Part shown: piece after piece, positions 17,470 through 26,326 of the stretch
How the letters are laid out: each line of letters starts with the position of its first letter
Numbering within the stretch: position 1 is the first letter of the stretch
Source of the DNA: Cyanobacteria bacterium TGS_CYA1
GTDB taxonomy: Bacteria > Cyanobacteriota > Vampirovibrionia > Obscuribacterales > Obscuribacteraceae
Assembly (NCBI GenBank): GCA_026129135.1
Contig: JAHCIQ010000003.1
Coordinates: 62,001 to 126,000 of the forward strand
DNA: 64,000 nucleotides
Reading direction: 5' to 3'
Notes under the pieces: model-generated
Told to the model about the DNA's origin: nothing
The model's input: only the letters and a program-made list of their open reading frames with translations
The model's database searches: none
Program-made: the position numbers and the translations under genes

Positions 17470-18699
17470 CTATTTTTGCAATATCGCTTCTTCGAGACTG
17501 CGAGCTTTGAGCCTAGCTTCCTGTGCCTGTGTTGCTCTGCCTTCTTGGTCTTTTAGGTCTGCTAGAGCTAGCTGATAATCGATTATATTTGGGTGATCTT
17601 TGCCCTGAATCAATTCAGTCTGTTCGATTGCTTGTAAAAGTAATTTTTCCGCATCTTCTAAACGTCTTTGCTTGATGCGCAATTTTGCCAGGTCGCATTT
17701 GTAACCTGGGATGTCTGGATGCGTTTCTCCAACGACTTTAACAGTGTCTTTGAGCGCGGCTTCCAGATGAATTTGCGCTTCGTCGAGATTGTTTTTGGCG
17801 CATAATACTCGTCCAAGCGCCTGCCTTGCTGAAGACAATAAAACATGATCTGATTTGAGATTCTTTTGACGGTGGTCCAAAACGCGACGTGCAAGATTTT
17901 CTGCTTCTTCCAGCTCTTCGAGGTGATATAAACATTTTGAAAGCATGCATAAATGAGTCATGATTGCTGATTCGTCATCGTTCTGGCTCAAAATCTCAGC
18001 TTCTGCAAGGGCTTGTCGTCTTATTTTTTCTGCTTTTCTAAAATCGCGTTTTGTTTCAAATAAAAATGCTTTTTCAAATAACGAGCCGCAAAGTCGCGCC
18101 CGGTACGCTCGTGCTTTGATATCGTTTTCGCGCTCGCAATAGCGCATGGCATTTTCGAGAAAGGGAATGGTGCGATCCAATATGTTTTCGGCTTCGCGTA
18201 ATCGCCCCATGACAATGAGGCAGAAAGCCATTTGCCCACCTGTTTTGGCTGCGCCATCATGGTCTTGCGCTTCTTCCAGAATAGTCATCATTTCTTTTGA
18301 TTTAGCAAGGGCTTCTTCAAATCTTGATTGTTGCAAATAAGACTGGATAAGGGTCGAAGTGAAAAGACAATCCCACGAAAAGCTACGCGGTAAAATTCCA
18401 GTTCTTTCCAGTTTTAAAAAGGTGCACCAGCTTAGACCGAATTGCGACCAAAATTCGCCTTCTTTGTACTTGCAATCTTTGATCGACGCAATACATAGCG
18501 AACTAATAAGACTGGGAACTGAAATCACGACTATATGAAATAACGAGCTCGCAGCGAAAAGTGCCGAAATTATGGGGTGCTCACACAGGGCAAACAATAT
18601 TGCCAAAATCATTAAAAATAGAGGCAATTTTAAAACACCCAGGGCGTTGATGCCCCGTCTGTCGGGCGACTTTACTGGTTTGGCTTCGTTTTCTTTCAT
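17470..18699 (-). CDS. TPR protein with N-terminal membrane anchor
   Basis: 409 residues. Two hydrophobic segments (about 20-40 and 45-72) anchor it. From about residue 110 to the end run TPR units of the 42-residue kinesin-light-chain type (Y-x-x-D-L-A-x-L-x-x-x-Q-x-x-x-x-E-A), for example ARQALGRVLCAKNNLDEAQI and YKCDLAKLRIKQRRLEDAEK. Such arrays mediate protein contacts. No enzyme domain. It converges on the acyltransferase with a 16-base gap. Confidence 0.75.
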   Translation of the reverse strand: MKENEAKPVKSPDRRGINALGVLKLPLFLMILAILFALCEHPIISALFAASSLFHIVVISVPSLISSLCIASIKDCKYKEGEFWSQFGLSWCTFLKLERTGILPRSFSWDCLFTSTLIQSYLQQSRFEEALAKSKEMMTILEEAQDHDGAAKTGGQMAFCLIVMGRLREAENILDRTIPFLENAMRYCERENDIKARAYRARLCGSLFEKAFLFETKRDFRKAEKIRRQALAEAEILSQNDDESAIMTHLCMLSKCLYHLEELEEAENLARRVLDHRQKNLKSDHVLLSSARQALGRVLCAKNNLDEAQIHLEAALKDTVKVVGETHPDIPGYKCDLAKLRIKQRRLEDAEKLLLQAIEQTELIQGKDHPNIIDYQLALADLKDQEGRATQAQEARLKARSLEEAILQK

Positions 18700-18795
18700 G
18701 GCAAAATTAATCTATTTATTCCCGGAACCAGAGGCAATATCTTGCGTCTAGTTTGGCGCGATTAGAAACGCGGAGAATGATAAAGGAGTCTGAAA

Positions 18796-18996
18796 ATGTC
18801 CAAAAAGAATAAAGAATCTAAAAAGCCTGAGTTCGAAAATGAAGAACCAGAGTCCGAAAATGAAGAAAAGGAAGAATTGACAGAGTCTGCCCTCAAAGGC
18901 ACTCACAAGAGCGATTTTTCTCTAGAAAAAGAACAAAAGGCTAAAGAGGAAGAATGTGAGCGTACAGAAGGTAACTGTGACGAATCACGTAAATAA
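18796..18996 (+). CDS. small acidic disordered protein
   Basis: 66 residues, about one third Glu and one fifth Lys, with Ser/Asn and no hydrophobic core; EFENEEPESENEEKEE is a near-repeat. It has a good ribosome site (AAGGAG at 18784-18789, nine bases before the ATG), which supports translation. Two Cys near the C-terminus (EECERTEGNC). Function unknown; a stress-type hydrophilin is one possibility. Confidence 0.55.
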   Translation: MSKKNKESKKPEFENEEPESENEEKEELTESALKGTHKSDFSLEKEQKAKEEECERTEGNCDESRK

Positions 18997-19025
18997 AATT
19001 TAGATGAAAATGTTAGCGTTTTACA

Positions 19026-19478
19026 CTAATGCAGGGGCATTGCGTGCATCTCGTTAGTAGACTTTTGTCTTTTTTGATAATTGGTCGAATAGATACTGAA
19101 GTCTAGAAAATAACCCAAACTTCCAAGGATGAAGACACCAATAAGGCTGAGCACTAAAGCAGTGCTCGCCTTCTTGGTTTGTAGTGATTTGAGCTTTTGG
19201 AAATTTTTCATATGACGCTCTTTTATGAGGTTGAAAATCAAATTCCATGCCCAGGGGATGCCTATCGCCAATAGCAGACCTGGACCGCTGAAATACTCTC
19301 TTTTTGTCTGATCAGCTATTGCCATCTCAAGATTCAGTCGCACTGAAACGAAGCAAAATATGCAAATAGCCATTAGAAAAATCAGGACGATATTGCTTAG
19401 AGTGCGAAATTTTTTCCACCAGGCAAAAGCTTGTTTTTCATTTGTAATGGGCGTACTAAAATCTTCGAGCATCAACAT
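19026..19478 (-). CDS. three-helix membrane protein, unknown
   Basis: 150 residues with hydrophobic segments at about 28-48, 68-86 (including a GPGLLLAIGIPWAWNLIF stretch) and 108-128. A basic loop (LIKERHMKNFQKLKSLQTKK) lies between helices 2 and 3. By general shape it resembles 2TM/2TM-like domain proteins, but no motif settles it. It diverges from the secreted protein at 19606. Confidence 0.5.
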   Translation of the reverse strand: MLMLEDFSTPITNEKQAFAWWKKFRTLSNIVLIFLMAICIFCFVSVRLNLEMAIADQTKREYFSGPGLLLAIGIPWAWNLIFNLIKERHMKNFQKLKSLQTKKASTALVLSLIGVFILGSLGYFLDFSIYSTNYQKRQKSTNEMHAMPLH

Positions 19479-19561
19479 TCAATTCTAAAATGGTGGACTT
19501 TGCTTTTACATCGGGATTATTAAAACGTTCATGTTAGCATTGAATGGTCTGAGAGTGAACG

Positions 19562-19579
19562 TAATCCGATATCGGATTA
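19562..19579. repeat. CCGATATCGG palindrome, copy 3 (5' leader)
   Basis: Perfect 18-bp palindrome taatccgatatcggatta, ending 26 bases before the ATG at 19606. It could form a hairpin in the leader of that mRNA. Confidence 0.9.
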
Positions 19580-19605
19580 GATTTTTTGGTATGCAAGGGG
19601 TAAAA

Positions 19606-20169
19606 ATGCTTTTTTCGAAGAAATTGTTGAAAACGTCGGCGTTTTTAAGTTTATTTGTCTTTTTTAGTGCTTTGATGGTCCAGGCAAAGGACGCAGCACA
19701 TAACCTTGCAGAGGGTGACAATCCTAAGCTTGATGAAGTATCTCTTCAAACGGACCGTAAAACTGCTGATAGTACCACTCAAAAAGACTGGTCTTCTTAC
19801 ACAAAGCTTGTAGAGGGCTTGGTTCGCGAGTTTTATCCCAAGGCAAAAATAAAATTATCGTCGACGCATTTGCATGTAGAGTTCAAAAGCCGTCCTTACG
19901 ATATTCCTTCTTTGAACAAGATCGAACCAGGTGTCGATTGGGGTGGAATTTTGTTCGATATGGATTTGAAAGATGGTCAGTATAGTGGTGTTCATGCCGT
20001 TCCGAAAAAGTTCAATGAATATTCGTATTACCATGTGATGCTCTATGCGCCATATTCGGCAAAACTGAATAAACATCTGGAAACTCGAATAGTTTATCCT
20101 TTTGACGTTCCGCCGGATTTTTTGAAGCGTTTGGTATCCTTGGTCGAGAACTTCGACCAGCACTTTTAA
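19606..20169 (+). CDS. secreted protein of unknown function
   Basis: 187 residues from the ATG at 19606, chosen because AAGGGG lies a few bases upstream and a signal peptide (LFSKKLLKTSAFLSLFVFFSALMVQA) then begins at the start. An upstream start would run through palindrome copy 3. The mature part is a compact alpha/beta domain with a long strand pair (IKLSSTHLHVEFKSRPYDIP, GGILFDMDLKDGQYSGVHAV). It ends in a helix (PDFLKRLVSLVENF). Not recognised. Confidence 0.6.
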   Translation: MLFSKKLLKTSAFLSLFVFFSALMVQAKDAAHNLAEGDNPKLDEVSLQTDRKTADSTTQKDWSSYTKLVEGLVREFYPKAKIKLSSTHLHVEFKSRPYDIPSLNKIEPGVDWGGILFDMDLKDGQYSGVHAVPKKFNEYSYYHVMLYAPYSAKLNKHLETRIVYPFDVPPDFLKRLVSLVENFDQHF

Positions 20170-20215
20170 GCGTGCAAAACAGGGTATAACTGAATAAGAC
20201 ACGTTCAGTTGGGTT

Positions 20216-20578
20216 GTGCTTAGAGTGAAGTTCATAAAGAAAACACAAGAGTCTACTCGTTTCCAGACCAAACCTACCTATAGGCAAGGGGATGTACTTT
20301 TGCAAAAGGTAGAAACCTTACCTGCAAATAGCCAACCAGTCGAATTCGACGAGCGTATTGTACTGGCATATGGCGAGGTTACCGGGCATTGTCATGCCTT
20401 GAGCACTGCTAGCGCTGCCATGTTCACTTACAACGGACAGAGATTGATTCAGGTTGTAGAAGGGGCGCAATTGAGGCATGAAGAGCATGCCACAATCGTT
20501 TTGCCTAAAGGCGTTTATAAGGTAATTCAGCAACGAGAGTACGTGCCGGAGGCGCCTCCGCGGGATGTCCTCGACTGA
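20216..20578 (+). CDS. small conserved partner of DUF6745 protein
   Basis: 120 residues, starting at a GTG (20216 or 20225). Motifs YRQGDVLLQKVETLP, VLAYGEVTGHCHAL, LRHEEHATIVLPKGVYKVIQQREY are those of a short protein that commonly precedes DUF6745 genes. The G-H-x-H and EEH motifs could bind a metal, but no activity is established. The downstream DUF6745 gene starts 14 bases before its end, so the two are translationally coupled. The pairing is known from genome context in cyanobacteria and actinomycetes. Confidence 0.75.
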   Translation: MLRVKFIKKTQESTRFQTKPTYRQGDVLLQKVETLPANSQPVEFDERIVLAYGEVTGHCHALSTASAAMFTYNGQRLIQVVEGAQLRHEEHATIVLPKGVYKVIQQREYVPEAPPRDVLD

Positions 20579-21896
20579 AAAAGCGCAACAGAGAATTGTG
20601 CAATCAGTAGGGAAGCTTTCCAGCAGCCAGAGGCGAGGACTGGATACTACATTGACCCACTGGCGAAAAGTGGGCACTTCGACTGCCAGGGCTGATCGTA
20701 ACACAGCTCAAGAAGGAGTTCGTGAGGCGTATAAGGCAGTTGGTCTTGACCCTCCAAAATTGTTTGTTTGGCTTGATTCGCCCCGCGCAGGCGCAACATG
20801 CGTTCGACTTTTGAAAAGCGATCTTGACTGGCCAGCTCAGCTTGCTCCTCATCAAAGAGCAGTCTGGGATTCTGTATGGCAGCAATCGATGCCTTTTGTA
20901 AAAAGTCTGGTTGGTGAAGAAAAATGGAATCAAGTCAAAAGCGAGGTTAAACAGGAAGCCCAGAAAAAGGTTCTTCAAAAGTATCCACACCTTGTTGAAA
21001 AAGTGGTCAAAGAACGTTTTTCAGAACAGCTGGGAATTTGGATCTGGAAACAACTTCGCAAGGCTTATGGTTATTCTGTTTTTGAAGAAGTTCGAAACGA
21101 ATTAGATCGTTCTTTGCAAGCAAAAATTAAAGATAAAGTGCTGGAAGAAACTTCATTATTCATCAGTCATGAACTTGTAGGTCCTTTGCAAAAACAGCTT
21201 GAGGCTTGTATCCTAGAACCTTTGCGCAGAGAAATGACGGTAAATAACGGTGTCTTGATTGGAAGACAAACCTGGGAGTGTTGTTTTGGTCAACATGACT
21301 CTGCGTGGTTGTCTTATTATGATTATCTCTCGCGACTTGGTTTGCAGGAAGCCGACAAGGTGGCTGGTTTAAAAAAGGTCGCGCGATCAGCTGGATGGTG
21401 GTGGCCGTATAAGAATCTGTGCATTATCACAGAGCGTCCAAAAGTTTTGAACCGTGAAAATAGACTCTATTTGCACTGTGAAAATGGTCCCGCCATTGAA
21501 TATAACGACGGTTTTAATATTTTTGCTTTTCGTGGCATCATCGTTCCTGAATATGTCATAAATTTATCTGAACCGATATCGGTTCAGATGATCGAATCAG
21601 AGCCGAACGTCGAAGTGCGGCGCGTTTTAATCGAGCGCTTCGGGCTTGAAAATTATTTGAGCACTGGAAATTTGATCAAAATTCATCAAGATGAGTGTGG
21701 AATCTTGTATAAGATGAATTTGCAAGGGGACGAGCCGATTTTAGTAGTGCGAGTCATAAATTCTACGCCCGAACCTGACGGAACGCGAAAAAATTACTTC
21801 CTGAGAGTGCCACCAAATATGATGCGGGCGCGTCAGGCGGTTGCCTGGACATTCGGATTGACCGAAGAAGAGTATCATCCACTGCAGGAAACCTGA
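20565..21896 (+). CDS. DUF6745 family protein
   Basis: 443 residues. The N-terminal half is helical and charged (about 110-230). The C-terminal half carries the DUF6745 signatures: LHCENGPAIEYNDGFNIFAF, then E-x-x-V-E-V-R-R-V-x-I-E-R-F-G, then NSTPEPDGTRKNYFLRVPP and AVAWTFGLTEEEYHPLQET. The biochemical role of the family is unknown. Palindrome copy 4 encodes EPISV just before the conserved IESEPNVEVRR block, a position where relatives also have a Pro-Glu-x-Ile-T type sequence. It overlaps its partner gene by 14 bases. Confidence 0.8.
   Translation: MSSTEKAQQRIVQSVGKLSSSQRRGLDTTLTHWRKVGTSTARADRNTAQEGVREAYKAVGLDPPKLFVWLDSPRAGATCVRLLKSDLDWPAQLAPHQRAVWDSVWQQSMPFVKSLVGEEKWNQVKSEVKQEAQKKVLQKYPHLVEKVVKERFSEQLGIWIWKQLRKAYGYSVFEEVRNELDRSLQAKIKDKVLEETSLFISHELVGPLQKQLEACILEPLRREMTVNNGVLIGRQTWECCFGQHDSAWLSYYDYLSRLGLQEADKVAGLKKVARSAGWWWPYKNLCIITERPKVLNRENRLYLHCENGPAIEYNDGFNIFAFRGIIVPEYVINLSEPISVQMIESEPNVEVRRVLIERFGLENYLSTGNLIKIHQDECGILYKMNLQGDEPILVVRVINSTPEPDGTRKNYFLRVPPNMMRARQAVAWTFGLTEEEYHPLQET
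21566..21589. repeat. CCGATATCGG palindrome, copy 4 (coding)
   Basis: Perfect 24-bp palindrome centred at 21577/21578; the middle 20 bases are ctgaaccgatatcggttcag. It is read as E-P-I-S-V-Q in the DUF6745 protein. The arms differ from the TAAT type. Confidence 0.9.
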
Positions 21897-21938
21897 AATT
21901 TTCTTTGGAATCCAAGGAAGGGTGATAGGAAGCTTTGG

Positions 21939-23513
21939 CTAAGAAGCTTTTCGGTCTTCTTTGCGAATGTCCACTTTGAATTCTTTGCGAGCTTCGTCGA
22001 GATTATCGTTTGCCGGACCGTCTAATACTTTGCCTTCCAAATTGAATCTCGCTCCATGAACTGGGCAATCCCAGGTCTTTTCCAGTCCGTTGAAACAAAC
22101 AACGCCTTTCATATGAGGACAATACGCTGACTTTTCGTGCAAGATTCCCTTTTCGTCCTTGTACATAGCGACATGATAACCGTCGCGCATGATTACTCCG
22201 CCTTGACCTGGCCTCAGATCGTCAATGTTGGAGAGGGATGGGGGTGTTATATATGATGAATATTGACTGAGTGAATTGACATTTTCTTTCAAATATTCCA
22301 AGGACGCGTTGAAGACTTTGCGTGATGGCTCATATAGATTAGCGAATCTGTTTTCTTTACCTAAAATTGCATCTGTAAGAATGAGCCCGCTAAGGGTGGC
22401 ATGCGTCATCCCCATTCCTGAATCTCCAGTGGCAATATAAATGTTTTCATTGTGCGCTGGGTCTTTTCCGATAAAACTCAAACCGTCGACTGATTCGTAA
22501 ATCTGACCAGACCATTTGAATGCGATATCGCCGCCGTTAGGACAAAAAGCCCTGGCATATTTTTCTAGTTTTGTGAAACGTTTTTTGGCATCATTCGATT
22601 GTCCTGTTCGATGATCCTCACCTCCAACGATTAGCAGTTGCAGTTCTGGCTCATCATCAAGATCTTGCAATCGGATATAGTGATAGGGATCCTCTGTGTC
22701 CCAGTACAGAGCCTGAGGAACCGTACCTTTGTTGACTAACATGGCGATGGCGTAGGTACGGTATGGTGCTTGCTTGGTATGAACTTTGACGAAGTCGCTG
22801 ATTGGGCTATTGGTAGCAACAATGACCGAGTCCGCTTTGACCCAATGTCCTAAATTGGTGTAAACAGTCGGTCTTTTGCCATCGATGATTTCAGTTACAT
22901 GGGTGCGAGTATGAAATCGCACATTTCGTTTGCGACAGGCTTCGACTAATCCGCTCATATATTTGAGAATATGAAATTGTGCCTGGTTTGGAAATGTTAT
23001 AGCTTTTGTGCTGGAGCCATTCAAGAGGGGAAAATTTTCAATTAAGTCTATATTTTTAAATCCAACTTTCAAGCACGCTTCGTACTCTTTTTGCAAATCG
23101 GTATGCGAATCATAATGAGAATTGAACAAACAACCTTCGACTCTTGCAAAATCACAATTGATATTTTCCTGTTCAATAATATTTGCTATTTCGTCAACGG
23201 CTGTTTCGAGACTTTGAAATACAAGCCTTGCACTTTCGTCCCCATGGAAGCGAATTATATTTTGATACAAACTATCAATGACGGTGCTAATGTGAGCCGT
23301 AGTTGATTTTGTTTCGCCGCTTGCAATGATCCCATCCTCTAAAACGACAACTGATTTTCCGGCTCGGCTTAATTGATAAGCGCAATTGAGGCCGGTAATT
23401 CCGCCGCCGATGATGCAAATGTCGCAATCTAAAGGTTCCGAAATCGATGCAAATCTTGGAACCTCGTAAGTTTGAGTCCAAACCGATATCGGTTTACGTT
23501 TTGGGTCGAACAT
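21939..23513 (-). CDS. FAD-dependent oxidoreductase with C-terminal Rieske domain
   Basis: 524 residues. The Rossmann motif IIGGGITGLNCAYQLSRAG and the DAO-type fold (DadA/glycine-oxidase superfamily) cover about 28-400, with a C-terminal FAD contact in ATGDSGMGMTHATLSG. Residues about 425-510 form a Rieske 2Fe-2S domain with C-P-H (CPHMKG) and C-P-V-H (CPVHGARF). This fusion is known in bacteria; it is thought to oxidise amines or amino-acid-like compounds and pass electrons to the cluster. The substrate is unknown. AGGAG lies eight bases before the ATG. Palindrome copy 5 encodes KPISVW at residues 7-12. Confidence 0.9.
   Translation of the reverse strand: MFDPKRKPISVWTQTYEVPRFASISEPLDCDICIIGGGITGLNCAYQLSRAGKSVVVLEDGIIASGETKSTTAHISTVIDSLYQNIIRFHGDESARLVFQSLETAVDEIANIIEQENINCDFARVEGCLFNSHYDSHTDLQKEYEACLKVGFKNIDLIENFPLLNGSSTKAITFPNQAQFHILKYMSGLVEACRKRNVRFHTRTHVTEIIDGKRPTVYTNLGHWVKADSVIVATNSPISDFVKVHTKQAPYRTYAIAMLVNKGTVPQALYWDTEDPYHYIRLQDLDDEPELQLLIVGGEDHRTGQSNDAKKRFTKLEKYARAFCPNGGDIAFKWSGQIYESVDGLSFIGKDPAHNENIYIATGDSGMGMTHATLSGLILTDAILGKENRFANLYEPSRKVFNASLEYLKENVNSLSQYSSYITPPSLSNIDDLRPGQGGVIMRDGYHVAMYKDEKGILHEKSAYCPHMKGVVCFNGLEKTWDCPVHGARFNLEGKVLDGPANDNLDEARKEFKVDIRKEDRKAS
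23480..23495. repeat. CCGATATCGG palindrome, copy 5 (coding)
   Basis: Perfect 16-bp palindrome aaaccgatatcggttt, followed by ACGTTTT as in the long copies. On the minus strand it encodes K-P-I-S-V near the N-terminus of the Rieske flavoprotein. Confidence 0.9.
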
Positions 23514-23598
23514 GGCAAAGTCTCCTGAGCGCCGCCGGCAGCACGAACATGGCTAGGTATTATCTAGCTCGTGGAGGCCAAAAAGATGCCGAGAAAGG

Positions 23599-24438
23599 CT
23601 ATTTTGGAGATTTTCCTTGAAGCGCAGGCCCAATCGAACTAGTTTGAGAATCGTGCAAATATCGCGGCGGCGTGTCTGGAACGTTGAAGACGTTTTCTTT
23701 AAGCAATTCAAACATGTCCGGATTAATCTTTAAATCGCCACTAAAAGGGGTACTGTAGACCGCTAAGAGCCACATATTAAGCCCCAAGGTGGCCGCAACT
23801 AGTGAAGTCATTAATGCTTGGATGGCAGCCCACTTACTCGAGAAAACAAAAGTGAATCCAATCGTAATCAATGCTCCAATACCAAGCACTACCCACAAGG
23901 TTGTGCTTGGTCCAGTTTTGGCGATTAATATTCTTGTTCGTCTATTCATACCAACTTCTTCCATGGCCTCGACAGTAGCTGCGTGAAGGTTGTTTTGACG
24001 TTCATTTTGCGGTGATACAGAGACCGCGGCTTCCCAGAGCTTTTGATAGGCTTGCCAGTTATGATTGATTTTGCCGCGGGCTTCCATAATTGGCCATTCA
24101 ATGGTTACGACTTCGTTAGCGTATTCACGGCATAACTGGCGAAGTCTGATTCTGTCTTCCTGTTCGAAACCCCTAGCTAGCCGGAAAATATTGGCTACGC
24201 CATTTGCTTCCATTTCTGTGTGCATTTTTGCTTCGGCATATTTTTCCATCGCACCAGCAACTAAAAATCCGAGCAAAACGGAATATAAGGTTCCCACCAC
24301 ACCAAGCATGGCTTCGGCAGGACCGTGGTGTTCGACCAGAGAATCGGGTTTGACGAACAGTCTGAAAAGAATCTGTCCGCTAATTGCCAAACCTACCAGG
24401 ACTGTAACCAGAATAACCGCGCTTGCTATCGTGTTCAT
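23599..24438 (-). CDS. DUF4239 (bestrophin-like) membrane protein 1
   Basis: 279 residues. Hydrophobic segments at about 5-28, 43-65, 178-200 and 205-228. The family hallmark is EAMLGVVGTLYSVLLGFLVAGA, followed by an acidic/basic helix with E-M-E-A-N-G-V-A-N-I-F. The family is predicted to resemble bestrophin channels; transport has not been shown. A paralogue lies at 32312. It diverges from the patatin gene with about 150 bases between. Confidence 0.85.
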   Translation of the reverse strand: MNTIASAVILVTVLVGLAISGQILFRLFVKPDSLVEHHGPAEAMLGVVGTLYSVLLGFLVAGAMEKYAEAKMHTEMEANGVANIFRLARGFEQEDRIRLRQLCREYANEVVTIEWPIMEARGKINHNWQAYQKLWEAAVSVSPQNERQNNLHAATVEAMEEVGMNRRTRILIAKTGPSTTLWVVLGIGALITIGFTFVFSSKWAAIQALMTSLVAATLGLNMWLLAVYSTPFSGDLKINPDMFELLKENVFNVPDTPPRYLHDSQTSSIGPALQGKSPK

Positions 24439-24588
24439 AATTTATCTTTGTGGATTTCAGGGGCTTTTGAAAAGTGTCTTCTGGAGATTTTAGACAATGA
24501 ATTGGTCCATGATAGTATGGTTAAAGATTAAATGATAGGTGCTCGAAGGCTAAACCGGGCTATACAGGGCTCTAATTGAGGTCCATCA

Positions 24589-26298
24589 ATGCGCATAGTA
24601 AGGATACTTTCTATCGATGCAGGCGGTGTTCGAGCCATCGTTCCTGCGGTAATTCTCAGCCAGATGGAAAGACAAGCAGGAAAGCCTATTTACGAATTAT
24701 TTGACTTGATAGTAGGAACTTCGACTGGCGGATTACTGGCTCTTTGTTTGACCAAACCAAATGGAGCCAATTCACTCACTCCTCAATTGAACGCATCAGA
24801 TATGGTGCGATTCTTTGAGGAGCACGCAAGGAGCATTTATCCTCAAAACAGCTTTATGGATGGCTGGCTTCGACCAAAGTACGATCGAAAAAGCATGGAT
24901 AAAGCCCTCGAAGAGCTTCTTGGTGATTTTCGCCTGAAACAGGCTTTGACTAATGTGGCCGTCACTGCATATGATACCGAAAATAAATTGCCAGTTTTGT
25001 TCAAAAGCTGGCTGGCTAAAAATCTTGATAGTTTCGATTTTGCAGCTAGGGACGTGGCTCGTGCCGCTTGTTCCATTCCCACTTATTTCGAACCAGTTAA
25101 TCTTAATCGCAACGAGCAATTTAAGTCGATTGTCGATGGAAGCGTGTTTGCCAGCAATCCGTCTTTGTCGGCCTTTTGCGAAGCTGTTTCAATTTTTGCA
25201 AACGAGCCCTGCGACTTTCTTATGGTTTCTCTTGGAACAGGAAGATGCGCTCGAGGGCTTCCCTTTGATCATATTCGCACCTGGGGACAATTCCACTGGA
25301 TGAAAGAAATCGTAAGCGTTTATGCAGACAGTAATACAGACGCCATCGATCAGCAGATGCATTCTGTTCTGCCCATTACCACCGACGGTCGTCAGCGATA
25401 TTTTCGAATTCAGCAAAACATTCACGATGAAAATATCGGTGTTATGGATAACACTTCTGAAAGAAATATTTCAGGGCTGAAAAATTTCGCGCAGGAATTG
25501 GTAAACGATCCTGTAGTGAACGACACTTTAGACAGGTTGTTGTACCAGTTGCACATTTTGGCTTCGTCGGGCTCACGCAAACAGGTTGTCAGGGCACGTA
25601 AAAGTAGCACTTTCACAAAATTGCAAGCCCTTTCGACGGCTACTGCTACATCGGATGTCGTTCCTGCGGTTTCTCAAATTCCAGCCACAGCCAAGACTTT
25701 AATTCAAACTCCCGCAGTTGCGGTAGCCGAAGATTCTATCAATTTAAATCTGGATGCCGAAGCAACCGTACCACCTGCTTCAATAAGCAGCGGTGAGTCT
25801 CAACTGCCTCTGAGAGGGTTGAATCTCGTTTATTCATCGGCTATTCCGGGACCAGAGTTTTTATCCAAAGCTTTTTTGATTTTTTGCGATGAAAACAAGG
25901 AACCCGTTGTTTCAAATCTAACTCATTCGCTCAATAAAATGAAAATTGCCACCATATATAATGACTCATCTTTGACCCGCGACAATTTATGTTGGCTTGT
26001 GGACAGAGCTAAAGGATTAGCGGATTGTCTGATTTTTCTGATAACCCCTGATTTTGTGCGTCAGATTCTTGACACGCGAATACTTCAATGGCTGCAAAAT
26101 TTGGTTGCAACCAGTAAAACTTCTGTATATTTCGTTTTTGACGATATGAAAGATATTCTGGGGACAGATGGAAGTCCTTCCCACTTGAATAGAAGCTCAC
26201 CAGTACACTTGTTTTACAATTCCAATTTCGACTTGAGTGAAGGTTCTGAGCCAATTGCAAGTAACATTTACAAACAGGAACTAAAACACAAAGCTTGA
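24589..26298 (+). CDS. patatin-like phospholipase with C-terminal extra domain
   Basis: 569 residues. The patatin domain spans about 4-330: oxyanion motif DAGGVR (residues 10-15), nucleophile elbow GTSTGG with Ser45, and catalytic Asp183 in VDGS (usually DGG/DGA). This is the iPLA2/CapV-like arrangement of a cytoplasmic lipid hydrolase. A disordered Ala/Thr/Val linker (about 345-410) leads to a ~150-residue alpha/beta domain (KAFLIFCDEN, LADCLIFLITPDFV, TSVYFVFDDM). Its strand-helix order resembles a TIR or similar flavodoxin-like fold, but the usual TIR catalytic Glu is not evident. It stands alone, with no cyclase or other defence gene beside it. Confidence 0.85.
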   Translation: MRIVRILSIDAGGVRAIVPAVILSQMERQAGKPIYELFDLIVGTSTGGLLALCLTKPNGANSLTPQLNASDMVRFFEEHARSIYPQNSFMDGWLRPKYDRKSMDKALEELLGDFRLKQALTNVAVTAYDTENKLPVLFKSWLAKNLDSFDFAARDVARAACSIPTYFEPVNLNRNEQFKSIVDGSVFASNPSLSAFCEAVSIFANEPCDFLMVSLGTGRCARGLPFDHIRTWGQFHWMKEIVSVYADSNTDAIDQQMHSVLPITTDGRQRYFRIQQNIHDENIGVMDNTSERNISGLKNFAQELVNDPVVNDTLDRLLYQLHILASSGSRKQVVRARKSSTFTKLQALSTATATSDVVPAVSQIPATAKTLIQTPAVAVAEDSINLNLDAEATVPPASISSGESQLPLRGLNLVYSSAIPGPEFLSKAFLIFCDENKEPVVSNLTHSLNKMKIATIYNDSSLTRDNLCWLVDRAKGLADCLIFLITPDFVRQILDTRILQWLQNLVATSKTSVYFVFDDMKDILGTDGSPSHLNRSSPVHLFYNSNFDLSEGSEPIASNIYKQELKHKA

Positions 26299-26326
26299 TA
26301 TAAGCTTACAGAAGACTTAGCCGAGC

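Noticed and set aside
22518..22530. GCGATATCGC palindrome in the Rieske flavoprotein gene
   Set aside because: Different outer bases and no arm homology. Not counted with the family.
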